Part shown: in pieces, positions 1 through 12,062 of the stretch
Numbering within the stretch: position 1 is the stretch's first letter
How the letters are laid out: every line of letters begins with the position of its first letter
NCBI GenBank assembly: GCA_963575745.1
Contig: CAUYUJ010003592.1
Coordinates: 451,959 to 515,958 of the forward strand
Origin: Prorocentrum cordatum
Lineage: Eukaryota > Sar > Dinophyceae > Prorocentrales > Prorocentraceae
DNA: 64,000 nt
Reading direction: 5' to 3'
The notes under the pieces: generated by a model
What the model saw: the letters and a program-made list of their open reading frames with translations, nothing else
What the model was told of the DNA's origin: nothing
Database searches by the model: none
Translations under genes and position numbers: made by a program

Positions 1-319
1 TTATGAAAACGACACGCCCTCAAGCCGTGAAACTCTCGCAATTGTTGTAAGCCGAGTGCGTGCGGCGCCAGGGCGTGCCGCATTTGGAAGACCGCCCGTC
101 CCCCATCTGTGCAACCGTTGTCAGTTCTCATGCCTCAGGATCTTACACGATAAGGAAGTCTCAGGCGAAACGCCGGGTCTGCCCTTCCGACTGGCTCTGG
201 GGTGCGACAGGGAGGGTTTATTCATAAGGAAAAGGAATGGAGGACGAACAGGCGGATGGGGAAGATGAGGAGGAGGACGACGAGGAAGACGAGGAAGAGG
301 AAGGGAGGAGGAGGGCGAG

Positions 320-600
320 CAGAAAGGCCAGAGGCCTCTTGGATACCTCTCGGATTCGCTTCGGATGTCCTTCGAGAGCTTTTTGGAATTCTCTTGGGGC
401 GTCTAGGGGGCTTGTTGGCGGTCTTCGGTCCTTCGGGCGAGCCTCTTGGGGCCTCTTGGGGGTCTCTTTGGGGTCTCTTGGAGACCTCTTGGGGGCCTCT
501 TAGGACCTCCTGGGCGCCGCTTGGTGTTCTCTTGGTGCACTCCTGGAAGCCTTTGGAGCTACCTTGGGGCCACCTGGGAGCTCGACCAAAGAAGGGGGGG
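320..600. repeat. Degenerate CTTGGGGCC-type repeat tract
   Basis: Short blocks of the type GGCCTCTTGGGG recur with irregular spacing. Related tracts appear near 13.75-13.93, 27.47-28.14, 31.84-32.04, 33.26-33.56, 40.15-41.65 and 44.09-44.96 kb. All reading frames through it are low complexity and I see no gene in it. Confidence 0.5.
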
Positions 601-2080
601 TACTCAATTAGCTTCCCCCGCCCCCCAGGAGGCCACAATGGGTCCAAAACCAGGGGTGACATCAATGATTTTAGGCCTTCTCGCCGAGGCCATCTTGGAC
701 GCTCTAACCCCCCACGGCACACCCCGTCCAGGCCCAGGGGGAGTGGGCCCCCACCATGATTTTCGAAAACCAGTGAGCAATCGTGGCGAGGAGGCTATCT
801 TGGTGTCTGGTGGGCCTGCGCACAGCAGGGAATATGCCAGCACCCCCGCGGCCCTTGTCAAACACCAATGGGCAGTGATGCGGGGTGGCCGCGCATGAGC
901 CGCGAAGTGCACGTCGCATTGCTTTTTGAGAGGGATTGTGGCCTTGCGCGCAGCAGGCAATATGAAGGCCCCCGTGCTGTCCCCGTCAAAAAACAATGCA
1001 AAGTGCTCGCGGGGCCATCGAGCAAAACCCAAGAATTCGTCCCGAAATGTTTTTTGTATTGTTTTTGACAGGAATGGCCAGAGGGGTGTTGGCATTGGTT
1101 CTGGTTGGCTGCCGGTCGCCTGGGGGATGGAGTGTTTATTAGTAGGGAACAATGGTATGAACGCCTCCCCGGAGGGGAACCAGGGGGGTTGGCAGAGGAA
1201 ATCCGCTAAACCACTCACGCCCTCAAGGGCTGGTGGGATTATTGGAGGGCCTGCCAGCGGCCTCCGTGCGTTGCCCGCGGTTCTCCTCCGGGACACGGCA
1301 GCGGGGAATCCCAAGTCCACGCTGCTGCCTTTGATTGGTTCCCCGAGGCCTCCTGGGCCTTCCATAGGCCTCCGGAGTGCTCTGGGGACCTCCCGACACC
1401 TCCGGGTATCTACACGCTTTCGGCCTTTCCTGCGCGTTTTGCTACCAGGGCGAGAGGCCTCCTGTGGACCTCGGGCTTTGGGCAATCGAGGTGCAGTAAA
1501 TACGGGGTGAAGGAAGGGGCGCCTTTCGTGCACCTCTAGGGACCAAAAGGACACTTTTCAGGGAGGACAGGGACTAACGCTAACGCAAAGTTCGGCATTC
1601 GTTATTTGTATCGAGAAGCGCACAATCTAACTCGTGTTGTCGTAACGCACTCCCCACCAGCATGTCAGTTTTTTTCACCATGTTTGATCAGCGTGACCCC
1701 ACAGGGTGATTACCGAAAAAAGGTGCAACGTTGACAAATAACTTGTACGCGATTTGATCGGAGGCTCTCGCTCGGCTTGCGCCTGCCCGCGAGGGCGACT
1801 TGCGCTGACCAGAGAAGCGCGCGGCCATCCGCGGGCGCCGGTTTTTCGTTCTCTGTGTAAAGCAATGGTGTGGTTCTCAGGACAGGGTGTCGGCGGGTCA
1901 CGAGGCCAGAAGGCCAAAGTCGACTCGGTAGTTCATGCCTTTTGTTCCGAGGCCGCGAAGAGAACGCCGGCGGATCACAGAGCAAGGCTGCGCAACTTCG
2001 GAGCACGCCAGTTCAGCTCAGGCTCATATAATACAAATAGAGCGTAAGCGGCATGTGCCAACACTACTTGGCACGCAGCG
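601..2080. other. No recognisable gene
   Basis: Mixed-composition DNA with overlapping open frames on both strands, none with recognisable motifs or plausible exon structure. From about 780 to 1000 a phrase containing GCAGCAGGSAATATG (S = G or C) occurs twice, which suggests an old direct duplication. Confidence 0.4.
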
Positions 2081-2084
2081 AAGA

Positions 2085-2340
2085 AGATTCAGCACGTCAT
2101 GCAACCGGCGGGGTGGGGAAGCAGTCCCCTGGTTTTTCCAGCCTGCCACATTTGACCACGTGTACAAGGTCGTGCAAGTGGTGCGGTATTTGCCTGCGCG
2201 TGCCGTCGACGTTATGCTGTGCGTTGACCCACGTGGCCGCCGCCTTGAGTCGCCCTTCGAACTTCGCCTCGGTTTCAGTCCATGGCTCTGTCGGCAGGGT
2301 AAACCGCAGCCTCTTTTTCACCCACGGCGCGGCACTCTCG
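2085..2340 (-). CDS. Transposase-like C-terminal fragment (tentative)
   Basis: A minus-strand frame of about 75 codons reads like protein, not repeat. It contains PTEPWTETEAKFEGRL, then AAATWVNAQHNVDG and RQIPHHLHDLV. This pattern, PW-T-x-EA followed by a WV-x-YxVDG-like block, resembles the tail of a transposase-like family that I recall as repeated in dinoflagellates; that link is from memory. No catalytic residues are included, no intact start is visible, and the frame ends at a stop near 2097. It is probably one exon or a relic of a mobile element. I could not assemble neighbouring exons between 2340 and 3100. Confidence 0.35.
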
Positions 2341-3450
2341 CGTGGCCAGAGGTCCCACGAACGCCTTGGTTGGACACTGGCGTCGTCACCATGGAAAGCT
2401 TCGAACTTACGCTCACGTAAAAAGCCTGCTTGGACTCATGCGCGATGAGAAAAGCCACCGACAAGGTCACCGAGCATGATGCCTGGCTGATCGGTGCGGA
2501 ACCGCGTGTTCATGGACGACTGGAGCTTTCGAGCGAATTCGCTTCCGAGCGACCGTCAGTGGCGCCTGTGTCGTCGGAGCCGAAGTGGATGCGGACGTGG
2601 CAATGAGAATTGCGAGCGGGCGCGTCTTTGTCAGCGCAGAACATTGGGATCTTGCCCGGTCACTCCAAGGACGCAGCGCGTCGTTACGGGATTACGCAAC
2701 GACCAACAATTTCTGATGTAACCCCCGCGGGGAAACACAATAGGAATCGAATCGAAACGCGGGGGCCTTCGGAAACCAGCAGACAATTGCCGCGCCCTGA
2801 GGTGGTATCAGCACGTGTGTGAGGATGTCTGGGGCGACGCCCATGTGTTTGCGCTCGATGCGTGGAAGATCGCAAAAGACAAATGACGGAATCGGCGGGC
2901 ACCGCAGGCATCTTGTGGCAACCAACATAACCATATTTTGTGTGAGGAAATATTATGCGCAAGCTGCTTGTTTGGCCATACCTGAGAATCCGCTTATCGA
3001 TTGGCATTCGGCCCACCCCGCCACCGTGCCTGGGTTGGGCAGGCCTTTTGGACGTTCGTTGGGATATCGTGGGGGGCCTTTCGGTGGCCTCTTGAAAGCA
3101 ATTTAAGGGCCTCTTGGCTCGATATCGGGGGCGGAGCCGGGCGGAGACTCGATATCTAGAAATCTCGAGATGGGGGGCGGGGCCGGGCGAGGTTCCGATA
3201 TCTCAGAAAAAGCGCGTTTTGTGGTCGCTAGGAGGGGGGGGGTTGAAACCGGACCACCACCACCCCTGGATGGGGATGGGGGGGGTTCGAGACCCCCCCT
3301 TTTTCCTCCCCGCTTCCCCTCTCCTCGGGCGGGCGCTTGCGTCGGCGGCGGCTGGCGGCGGCGGCGGGGAGGACGATTTCTTTTTTTGGCCGGCGGCGGT
3401 GCCTGCGGCGGCGGGCGGCGGGGGCGGGGGGCGTCGACGAGGACGACGGT
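2341..3450. other. No confident gene
   Basis: Several short open frames overlap on both strands between 2490 and 3016 but none agrees in frame with its neighbours. From 3110 to 3190 a phrase with TCGATATC and GGGGGCGG(A/G)GCCGGGCG occurs twice in near-tandem. Confidence 0.3.
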
Positions 3451-3451
3451 G

Positions 3452-3601
3452 GTGGTGGCGGGTTGTGGTGGTGGTGGTGGTGGCGGTGGTGGTGGTTGTG
3501 GTGGTGGTGGTGTGGTGTTTTTTTTGTGGTGGTGGTGGTGGTGGTTGTGGTGGTGGTTGGTTGTGGTGGTGGTTTGGTGGTGGTGTGGTGGTGGTTTGTG
3601 G

Positions 3602-3646
<45 letters not shown>

Positions 3647-4340
3647 GGGTGGTGGTGGTGGGTTGTGGTGGGTTGTGGTGGTGGGGGGTGATTGGTGGTG
3701 GTGTGGTGGTGGTTTGTGGCGGTGGTGGTGGGTTGTGGTGGTGGCGGTGATTTGTGGTGGTGGCAGTGGTGGTGGTGGTGGTGTGGTGGTTTGTGGTGGT
3801 GGGTGCTGCTGGTAGTGGTGGTGGTTGTGGCGGTGGTAGTGGTGGTGGGTTTTTGTGGTGGTGGTGGTAGTGGTGGTGGGTTTTTGTGGTGGTGGTAGTG
3901 GTGGTGCTTGTGATTTGTGGTGGTGGCGGTTGTGTTGGTGTTGTGGTGGTGTGGTGGTGGTTTGTGGCGGTGGTGGTGGTGGTGGTGGGTTGTGGTGCTG
4001 GCGGTGGTTTGTTGGGATGGTGGTGGTGTGGTGGTGGTGGCGGTGGTGGCGGTGGTGGTGGTGGTGTGGTGGTTTGTGGTGGTGCCGGTGGGTTGTGCTG
4101 CTGGTAGTGGTGGTGGTTGTGGCGGTGGTGGTGGTGGTGTGGTAGTTTGTGGTGGTGGTGGTGGTTGTAGTGTTTTTTTTTGTGGTGGTGGTGGTGATGG
4201 TGAGTTGTGGTGGCGGTTGTGGTGGTGGTGGTGGCTGTGGTGGTGGTGGTGGTTGTGTGGTGGGTTGGTGGCTGTGGTGGTGGTGGGTTGAGGCGGTGGT
4301 GGTGGTGGTAATGGTGGTGGTGGTGGTAGTGGTGGTAATC
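3452..4340. repeat. (GTG)n / (CAC)n microsatellite, about 0.9 kb
   Basis: Almost pure GTG triplets on the plus strand with scattered GTT, TTT and GGC interruptions. It keeps long frames open on both strands (His/Thr/Pro-rich on minus, Val/Gly/Trp-rich on plus). These are artefacts of the triplet period, not genes. Confidence 0.95.
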
Positions 4341-4640
4341 GTCGCTGCGTCCCCGCCGTCGCCGGCGCCAGCGCCGGCGCTGCTGGCCGCCGCCAGCGCC
4401 GGCGCCGGCGCCAGGGGGGGGGAGGGGTTTGAACCCCTCCCCCGCGGCGCCCGGGGGGGGGGCTCTGAACCCCTCCCCCCCCCTTGGGCTGCCTCTGGTC
4501 ATCGTCGCTGCGTCCCCGCCGTCGGCGCTGCTGGCGGCCGCCAGCGCCGGCGCCGGCGCCGGGGGAGGAGGGGGGGCTCTTGGGATGGGGGGGAAAGGGG
4601 TTCGGGAGGGGGGGGGTTTGGTGGGGAGGGGAGTCCCCGT
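4337..4640. repeat. GC-rich direct repeat flanking the GTG tract
   Basis: A block starting CGTCGCTGCGTCCCCGCCGT and ending in GGCGCCGGCGCC occurs at about 4337-4412 and again at about 4502-4561. Between them lie short inverted repeats of the type GGGGAGGGG / CCCCTCCCC. Confidence 0.6.
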
Positions 4641-4739
4641 GGTTTTGATCCCGTCGGCGCCGAGTGTTTTGGGGTGGGCACCCCCTCGGTTCGAGACGCG
4701 CCGCCGCATTTTCCCAATGCAAGCGCCCGTGAAACGCGT

Positions 4740-4740
<1 letters not shown>

Positions 4741-4774
<34 letters not shown>

Positions 4775-4890
4775 ATGATGGTGGTGATGATGGTGCCGAT
4801 GCTGATGCTGATGCTGATGCGGATGATTATGATAATGATGCTGGTGCTGGTGATAATGCCGATGCTGATGGTGTTACCGATGATGGTGAT

Positions 4891-4969
<79 letters not shown>

Positions 4970-5135
4970 CGGATGGTGATGATGGTGAGGAGAATGATGA
5001 TGATGGTGCCGACGCTGATGGTGATGTTGATGTTGATGCTGATGATGATGATGATGTTGATGCGGATGCTGATGCTTATCATGATGATGCCGATGCTGAT
5101 CATGGTGATTATGATAATTATGATGACGGTGGGAG
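4741..5135. repeat. (CT)n then (GAT)n microsatellites
   Basis: A pure CT run at about 4743-4771 is followed by GAT triplets to about 5130, with a near-perfect (GAT)n core at 4890-4970. The frames it opens encode only Met or Asp runs and are not genes. Confidence 0.95.
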
Positions 5136-5149
5136 GAGGGAGGGGGGGG

Positions 5150-5216
5150 AGGAGGAGGAGAGGAGAGGAGAGGAGAGGAAAGGAGAGGAGAGGAAAGGAT
5201 AGGAGAGGAGAGGAGG
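5150..5216. repeat. GGAGA pentamer microsatellite
   Basis: Tandem GGAGA/GGAAA pentamers follow a GGGAGGAGG-rich stretch directly. Confidence 0.85.
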
Positions 5217-8040
5217 AACGCGTGGCGCTGACTCTTCGAAACGAGGACCCAGCATCACAGGATGGTTGGGAAACAGTGAGGGGATGATGTTCTACTGTTG
5301 TTGACTATGTTTGAATAGTTTGCTCTTTCTGTGAAATACGCCTGTAGGAGGACATGCCCGACCTAACTTTAGTTTCTTCGGACATTCGGCTCAACACGAT
5401 CTCATTTGGTTTTCTGGGTGCTCGAAGGCTGCCCAAGAGAGGCCCCAGCGACATCCCGAAACAGCCAAAGAGGGCGCCAAGAAAAACAAGGAAGGCCTCG
5501 TGCTTGTGCCAGTCGTGCGAGGTTCAAAAGGGCCCAACAGAGAGCCTCCCAAGGGGGCATCCTTGGGGGCCCGCCTTGGAGCTGCCTCTTGCCCGGGGGA
5601 GCCTTCATTCGTGATGGCACGGGGTGCCTAGGATGACGCCCCTCGGTCCTCCCTCAGGGGCAACGGTCGGGGGGACAGGCTCAGGGGGTGATGCATCGAC
5701 CCCCAATCGCCCATGGATCGCCGATAGGAGCCCGAGAGCTGGCCCCGGCCAGGACCGTCCAGTATCGCCATCAGGGGCTGGTCGCTGATCTGTCGGCGAT
5801 GTATCGCCAATTCCAGATGGACGTTTCCCCCCCGTGAGCCTGTCCCCCCTAACGTCTCCCCATAGCCCCCATAGTCCCCACACAATACGGCCCGAGAGGG
5901 ACCACGACGCACTCCACGAGGTGTCAAAGATGGACCAATAGTCCACCATGATACTTCTGAGATCTCCAGAGGCCCCAGCGGCCTCCCAACACCGCTCAAA
6001 AGGTTGCAATCCGTATCACAAAGTTGGCTCAAGCCGTTTTTGGCTCAGCATTTGGGCGAAGATTTGTTTTACCGTCCAGATCTGGAGCCCTGCACAATAC
6101 TGCAGCACCCCCACTCCAGGCACCGCAGGGATGCCGAGTTTTGCGGGCGACAGTCTCCATCCCGTCAGCGAGCAGCGACCAAGGCCAGTGTTGGCGTGGG
6201 CGGAGGCATCCAGCGTGGCGCCCGCACCGAGGCAGCCCTCGACTCCCAGGGTGGCCCGCGGGCGCCCCTGCGGAGTGGGCCACGGCGGGGCCGTGCCGGG
6301 CCCCGGCGGCCTCGGCCCCAACAGGATCCGCAGACCCCATTCGCTCCGAGCTCCCCAGGGTTCGGCACCTGTGGCTCTCGAAGACCTTCCCAACACGAGG
6401 AGTTGGCCGCCGCGCCATGGGGGGGCGGTAAAAACGGGGGGCAGCGAGGGCTGCAGAAAAGGGGCTTTTGAGGGTTTCTGTAGGGCCCGAAGAGGCCCTT
6501 TCGGGCCCCAGAGGGAAGGATTTCAAGGCCCTCAGAGTAATTACACCTTTGTCCCCCCCCATCATCGCCCCCCATTGCGCGACGCCCAAAGGAGGCTCGA
6601 CATGCGCATCCGCAAGCCTCGCATGGGCAGCCGCACGTTACGCCGGCTCTTGGCCGGAGCCTTCGCGCCGCCCGAGTTGTTGCCGGGAGTGGAGCTGGCC
6701 AGCGGCGGGGCAGTGGGCAACCAGGCGAGCGACATCGAGGCCACCTGCGTCCAGGATCTGCCGAGTCCTGGCCAGAACATCTCCCGCAGGTCGGGCGTGT
6801 GGTAATGAGGGGTGACCTACATGGGGGGTGGAGAAAAGGGCCCTACAGAGGCCCCTTAGGCCTTTGGGCCCCTTTAGGAGCCAGCAGGGGCCAAAAAGAG
6901 TCCCTAAACGGCTCCGTCTGGGTCCTTCGTCGGACGGTGCTAGGACGAGGACAAATTCGTTCCAGAGCGTTCCAGAACGCTCTCAGAGCGTTTCGGAACG
7001 CTCTGAGAAGGCCGCGGTGCCCGAGATATCCTCCAGAGCCGCTGGATCTCAGAGATTCTCGATTTACCCTCACCTGATTTCATTTTCGCCCTGGCTTCGT
7101 CTCAGGGAGCAAGACGAGCAGCGAGCGGACGGAGGTCACCCCATGGAGGCCCCCCCGACTGCCACCCGCCCGAGCAGGCCGCCCGTCTTCGACGAGCGTG
7201 AGAGGATCCCGTGCTCCCTCCTGGGCCCCAGCCGGTTCGGCCGCGAGCCGGCCGAGCCCGCGCGTCCTTGAGAGGGGGTGCCTGGCCAGGCTCGCCCCCG
7301 CCGCGCCACGAGGTCGCTGTCGGCGAGGGGGGGAAGGCGCCTGGCCTCCAGCAGCTGTGGCTCTTTTTTTTTACCGGCGCAGACGGGGCTGGACGAAGAC
7401 ACGGCGACGAGCGACGAGCGACGAGCGACATACGAATATGAGACGACCGGCGGCGGCGCAGGGAAAGGAGGGCGGGAGTCGAAGAAGAAAAAACGCCACA
7501 AACATAAGCCTTTCGGCGTTCCGCGCGAATCTCTTGGTTCCGCGCTGCCCCCCCCCCCCGGCGGCGCCTCCGGCACCGCCCCTGGCGCGCTCCGCGCGCC
7601 AGAGAGGGGGGATTAGCATAGATCCAAGAAATCCGCTCGGCGCGCCAAAAATTTATCCCAGATTTTTGGGGGGGATGGGGGGAGTCCCCCCCCCGGACTT
7701 GTAAAAATAGATAGGGAAGTAACCCTCGTGTCCTGCGGTTCGCGACCCATGCTTTCTGCACTTCTATGGCAGTGACCTTCGGCGAGGGTCTTGTGTCCTC
7801 TCGCGTGCTCTCTCCGATCAACCTCGACTGTAACGCGCGGCCTCGGACGGAGTCGGAGACCCAGGCGAGTTGCCTAGGCGAGATGCCCTAATCATGGGTG
7901 TGGGGAAGACGTCGTATGGATCGTCGTATGGATCGAAGCGGAGCGGAACCATAGGACAATGAGTCATCCGAGAACGAAACACATCCTGGACAGGATATGG
8001 AAGCACGACTTAAAAGAGGTGCGGAAAGCAAATTATCTCA
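5217..8040. other. No confident gene; degenerate spliced-leader-like motif near 6.0 kb
   Basis: Many overlapping GC-rich frames cover this stretch. The longest, 5948-6805 on plus, is Pro/Arg/Gly-rich with no motif. A piece near 6601-6805 could be coding on either strand. Around 6010-6049 is a sequence resembling two degenerate dinoflagellate spliced-leader relics (see findings). Near 6958-7010 three CGTTCCAGAACG-like palindromic phrases lie in tandem. Confidence 0.3.
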
Positions 8041-8047
8041 GTGCGAC

Positions 8048-9081
8048 CCTACCTAGGAGTTGGAGCATTTAGGAAAGCAACAACTACATCTACACCGACA
8101 GCTACATTTACATCTACACCTGCATCTACATCTACATCAACATCAACAGCGAGACTCACATCTACATCTACGTCTATAATAGCTATGCTATGCTGCGCTA
8201 TGCTATTCTTTGCAATACTTCGCTATGTTGCGCTATGTTGCGCTATGCTATGCTATGCTATGCTAGGGTACGCTCGGCTGCGCTGTGTTATGCTAGGCTA
8301 TGCCATGCCATGCTATGCTGCGCTATGTTATGCTATACTATGCTATGCTGCGCTATGCAATGCTATGCTATGCTATGCTGCGCTATGCTAGGCTAGGCTA
8401 GGCTAGGCTAGGCTATGATATGCTCTGCTGCGCTATGCTATGCTGCGCTATGTTATGCTATGTGATGCTATGCTGCGCTATGGTATGCTATGCTGCGCTA
8501 TGCTGTGCTGTGCTGTGCTGTGCTATGCTGCGCTGTGCTATGCTAAGCAATGCTAAGCAATGCTATGCCATGCTATGCCATGCTGTGCTATGCAGCGCTA
8601 TGCTATGCTATGCTATGCTATGCCATGCTGAGCTATGATATGTTGTGCTGTGCTATGCTATGCTATACTATGCCTGGCTATGCTAGGTTATGCTGTGCTA
8701 ATGCTACGCTGTGCTGCGCTGCGCTAAGCTAAAGGTAAACTAAACTATGTTAAACTAAGCTAAGCCAAGCTAAGCTAGGCTAGGCTAGGCTAAAGCTAAG
8801 CTAAGCTAAGCCAAGCTAAGCCAAGCGAAGCTAAGCTAAGCTAAGCTAAGCTCAGGTGACATATGCTAAACTACGCTAAGCTAAGCTAGGCTAGGCTAGG
8901 CTAGGCTAGGCAAATCTAAGCTAAGTTAAGCTAAGCTAAGCTAAGCTAAGCTGGGTGAACCCAGGGGCGCAACTGGGGAAACCGCGGGGCGGATGCCGGG
9001 GGAACCGCCCTGGGCGGGTTGCATTGCCCGGCGCTTTAAGCCAAGAGGGTAAGAACCCTTCTAGGCATTGCCTAGGTAGGG
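8048..9081 (+). mobile_element. Composite microsatellite element, copy 1
   Basis: The element is bounded by the inverted pair CCTACCTAGG (8048-8057) and CCTAGGTAGG (9071-9080). In order it holds a short unique phrase (AGTTGGAGC, AGGAAAGCAAC), an ACATCT hexamer tract, a GCTAT pentamer tract (about 8180-8710), a GCTAA pentamer tract (about 8730-8950), then a unique GC-rich tail with AACCGCGGGGCGGATGCC and GGGTAAGAACCCTT. The same order occurs in copies at 21279-22350, 34044-34981 (inverted) and 42573-43035 (inverted, shortened). Copies 1, 3 and 4 also share the phrase TTATC(C/T)CAGTGCGAC just outside the left boundary, so the true left end lies a little further out. No protein-coding gene is seen. 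I infer a non-autonomous dispersed element. Confidence 0.75.
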
Positions 9082-9153
9082 AATCAGCGAAAGGCTGGCG
9101 CGGCAACACCGCCAACGCCTGCGAGGAATCCGACGAACTGGGCAGTCAGCACC

Positions 9154-9780
9154 GTGCCTGCAGAAGGGTGCCTGCCGCCAGGAAGCCAGTCCCTGGCTCG
9201 TCGACGGGCGCGGGTTCGAGGGGGGCCAGAGGACAGGCCTCCCCGGGGGCATCCACGTCGGGAGAGCCGGCAGCCACCCGCGCCCCACAGGGAAGGCAGA
9301 AAAGTAACGGCCCCGTGCCATGGACCCGATGGCCATTACAGTCGAAGAGAAGCCCGCCCATCTCCGCCCCCACAGCAGAAGCAGATGCAGCAGACTCCAC
9401 CCCGAGCCCAGGCCCTCCCCCCGTCGACGCCCCCGAGTGTGATTCAAAACTATATTGCGAGCATCCCCCCTGGCGGGGGGGAAAGGCAGTATCAGTTCCC
9501 CCCTTCCACGCGGGACCGCCACCCCATCTGCTCCACAGCCTGGGCCAAGGCCTGGAGCATGGGAGGCGGAGCGCACTTGGCCCCTGGCTTCAGGAGCGGC
9601 TTGACACTGGAAGGGGTCTTCGCCATGGCCAAACAGCGCCTGCACTGCACCGCGGTCGTCGAACCCGGGGCCAGGGGTACTGGATCGTGCGCGATCAACC
9701 CAAGTTTATCCGTAAGGGCTTCGCCCCCTGCCGCGGGCCCCCTCTCTCGGAGAATGGGCCATGGAAGGGCGAAGTCATGA
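9154..9780 (+). CDS. Possible Pro/Gln-rich open frame (weak)
   Basis: An open frame of about 208 codons lies directly after composite element copy 1. Its central part (PPSVIQNYIASIPPGGG, TAWAKAWSMGGG, LTLEGVFAMAKQR) is less repetitive than the surroundings. Overlapping frames on both strands are also open, GC content is high and no domain is recognised, so this may not be a gene. It starts inside or just after the element tail. Confidence 0.2.
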   Translation: MPAEGCLPPGSQSLARRRARVRGGPEDRPPRGHPRRESRQPPAPHREGRKVTAPCHGPDGHYSRREARPSPPPQQKQMQQTPPRAQALPPSTPPSVIQNYIASIPPGGGERQYQFPPSTRDRHPICSTAWAKAWSMGGGAHLAPGFRSGLTLEGVFAMAKQRLHCTAVVEPGARGTGSCAINPSLSVRASPPAAGPLSRRMGHGRAKS

Positions 9781-9829
9781 GGCTTTGGCTTCGCGGTGCA
9801 GCAGTGTTGGGACCTGATTGTTTCTTTCG

Positions 9830-10090
9830 ACCCTGACCCTACGGATCTGCGTGAGGGGTGCCGCCGAATTTCAGAAATGCGGCAAATCCTTTGTGTTTTT
9901 GCACCCTGACCCTACGGATCTGTGCCGCCGAATTTGAGAAAGGTGACGAATCCGATTGTTTTTGGCCCCTGACCCTGCCAATCTGCGTGAGGGGTGCCGC
10001 CGAATTTCAGAAACGTGGGAACTCCCTTGTGTTTTTGGACCCTGACCCTGCCAATCTGCATGAGGGGGCCGCCGAATTTTTCAGAAATGT
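9830..10090. repeat. Four tandem copies of a roughly 70-bp repeat
   Basis: Units begin with CCTGACCCT, continue with GGATCTGCGTGAGGGGTGCC and GCCGAATTTCAGAAA, and end with TTGTGTTTTTG. One unit is shortened. The array runs directly into the GGTTCC minisatellite. Confidence 0.8.
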
Positions 10091-10099
10091 GGCAAAACC

Positions 10100-10612
10100 T
10101 TCAGTATGGTTCTGGTGGTGGTTTTGGTTTTGGTTCCGGTTCTGGTTCCGGTTCCGGTTTGAGGTTCTGGTTTTGGTTTTGGTTCCGGTTCAGGTTCCGG
10201 TTCCGGTTTTGGTTCCGGTTCCGGTTCCGGTGTTGGTTCCGGTTTCCTTCTTTTTGCGGGGCTGGAAAAGGCCCTTTTGGTGACGGTTCCGGTTCTGGTT
10301 CTGGTTCTGGTTTCCTTTTTCTTCCAGGCCTGAAAAAGACTTTCAGGTTTTGGTTTTGGTTCCGGTTCCGGTTCTGGTTCCGGTTTCCTTCTTCTTCGGG
10401 GCTTTGAAGAGCACCCTCCAGGTAACGGTTCTGGTTTTGGTTCCGGTTCCGGTTCTGGTTTCCTTTTTCTTTTCGCCTCAAAGAAGACCACCCTGGTCAC
10501 GGTTCCGGTTTTGGTTCCGGTTCTGGTTTCCGTGTTCTCTTGGCCTCGAAGAAGACCTCCTGGTCACGGTTCTGGTTCTAGTTCTGGTTCTGGTTCCGGT
10601 TTCCTTCTTCTG
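10100..10612. repeat. GGTTCY hexamer minisatellite with interspersed linkers
   Basis: GGTTCC, GGTTCT and GGTTTT hexamers are interrupted about every 80-100 bp by linkers containing TTTCCTTYTTCTT and GGCCTGAAAAAG- or GAAGA-type phrases. This is a higher-order pattern and no gene is seen. Confidence 0.85.
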
Positions 10613-10659
10613 CCCCGCGCTTTGTCGGAATTGAAAGATTGAGCCCGCCGCCGCCCCGC

Positions 10660-11266
<607 letters not shown>

Positions 11267-11539
11267 GACGCCGGCCGGCCGGCCGGCCCGCCCGCGAGGG
11301 GAGGCAACAAGACGAAGACATCCCAAGATTTGTTTTTGTTTCTGTTTCAAGCCCCCGTTTCTTCTTCGACTTTTTCGGCCTTTCGGCGATGGTGACAGCG
11401 ACAGCCCCCCGAATATCTTAAAAACATAAGGGCCCCGCCGGGGCCGCGGCGGGAACAAACAAAAACAAATCTTGGGATGGCGGCGGCCGGGGCCGCGTCG
11501 GCGGCGGGCGCGGCGTCGGGCGGCTGCTCAGAACCTCCG

Positions 11540-11690
11540 GGGAGGGGGAGGAGGAGGAGGGGGAGGAGGAGGAAGAGGAGGAGGAGGAGGAAAGGGAGGA
11601 GGAGAAGGAGGAGGAGGAGGAAGAGGAAGAGGAGGGAGGAGGAAGAGGGGGGGGCGGAGGAGGAGGAGGAGGGAGAAGGAAGGGGAGGCG
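11540..11690. repeat. (GGA)n microsatellite
   Basis: GGA/GAA-rich purine tract. The CTC-rich tract at 11720-11785 is its complement, so the two could pair as imperfect inverted repeats. Confidence 0.9.
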
Positions 11691-11939
11691 CCTCAGGGAC
11701 TCCTCAAAATCAGCCAGCGTGTTCTCCGCCTCCTCCGCCTCCGCCTCCTTCTTCTCCGCCTCCTTCTCCTCCGTCTTGTTATTCTTCTTGTCCACCGCGG
11801 TCGCCTTCTTGGGAGGGGGGGGGAAAGAAAACGAGGGGGGCGGGGGGGCCCTCCGAGGAAAAAATGTCGGCGCCCAGCGGTCTGAGCGGAGGGCCCCCCG
11901 CCCCCCGCGCCAACATAGATTCTTAGGCTGAAGGTCGGG

Positions 11940-12012
11940 GCGAGCCAATTGCGCCCTGGACACGGCGGGGGCACAATGGCCACCCCCGCCATCTCCAGGG
12001 CACAATTGGCTC
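11940..12012. repeat. Inverted repeat with arms of about 31 bp
   Basis: The arms start and end with CGAGCCAATTG / CAATTGGCTCG and differ at a few positions. The inner part (CACAATGG, CCACCCCC) also pairs partly. It could be a small fold-back element. Confidence 0.75.
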
Positions 12013-12062
12013 GTTTCCTACATCCAGCCTCAGACCTCCTAAACAAAAGATAAACTAATGCT

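Noticed and set aside
604-1554. 316-codon minus frame
   Set aside because: Mixed composition with several overlapping frames on both strands and no recognisable domain; not enough evidence to call a gene.
8955-9836. 293-codon frame starting in the composite element tail
   Set aside because: Begins inside the element, is Arg/Gly/Pro-rich, and overlaps an equally open frame with better composition; no motif.
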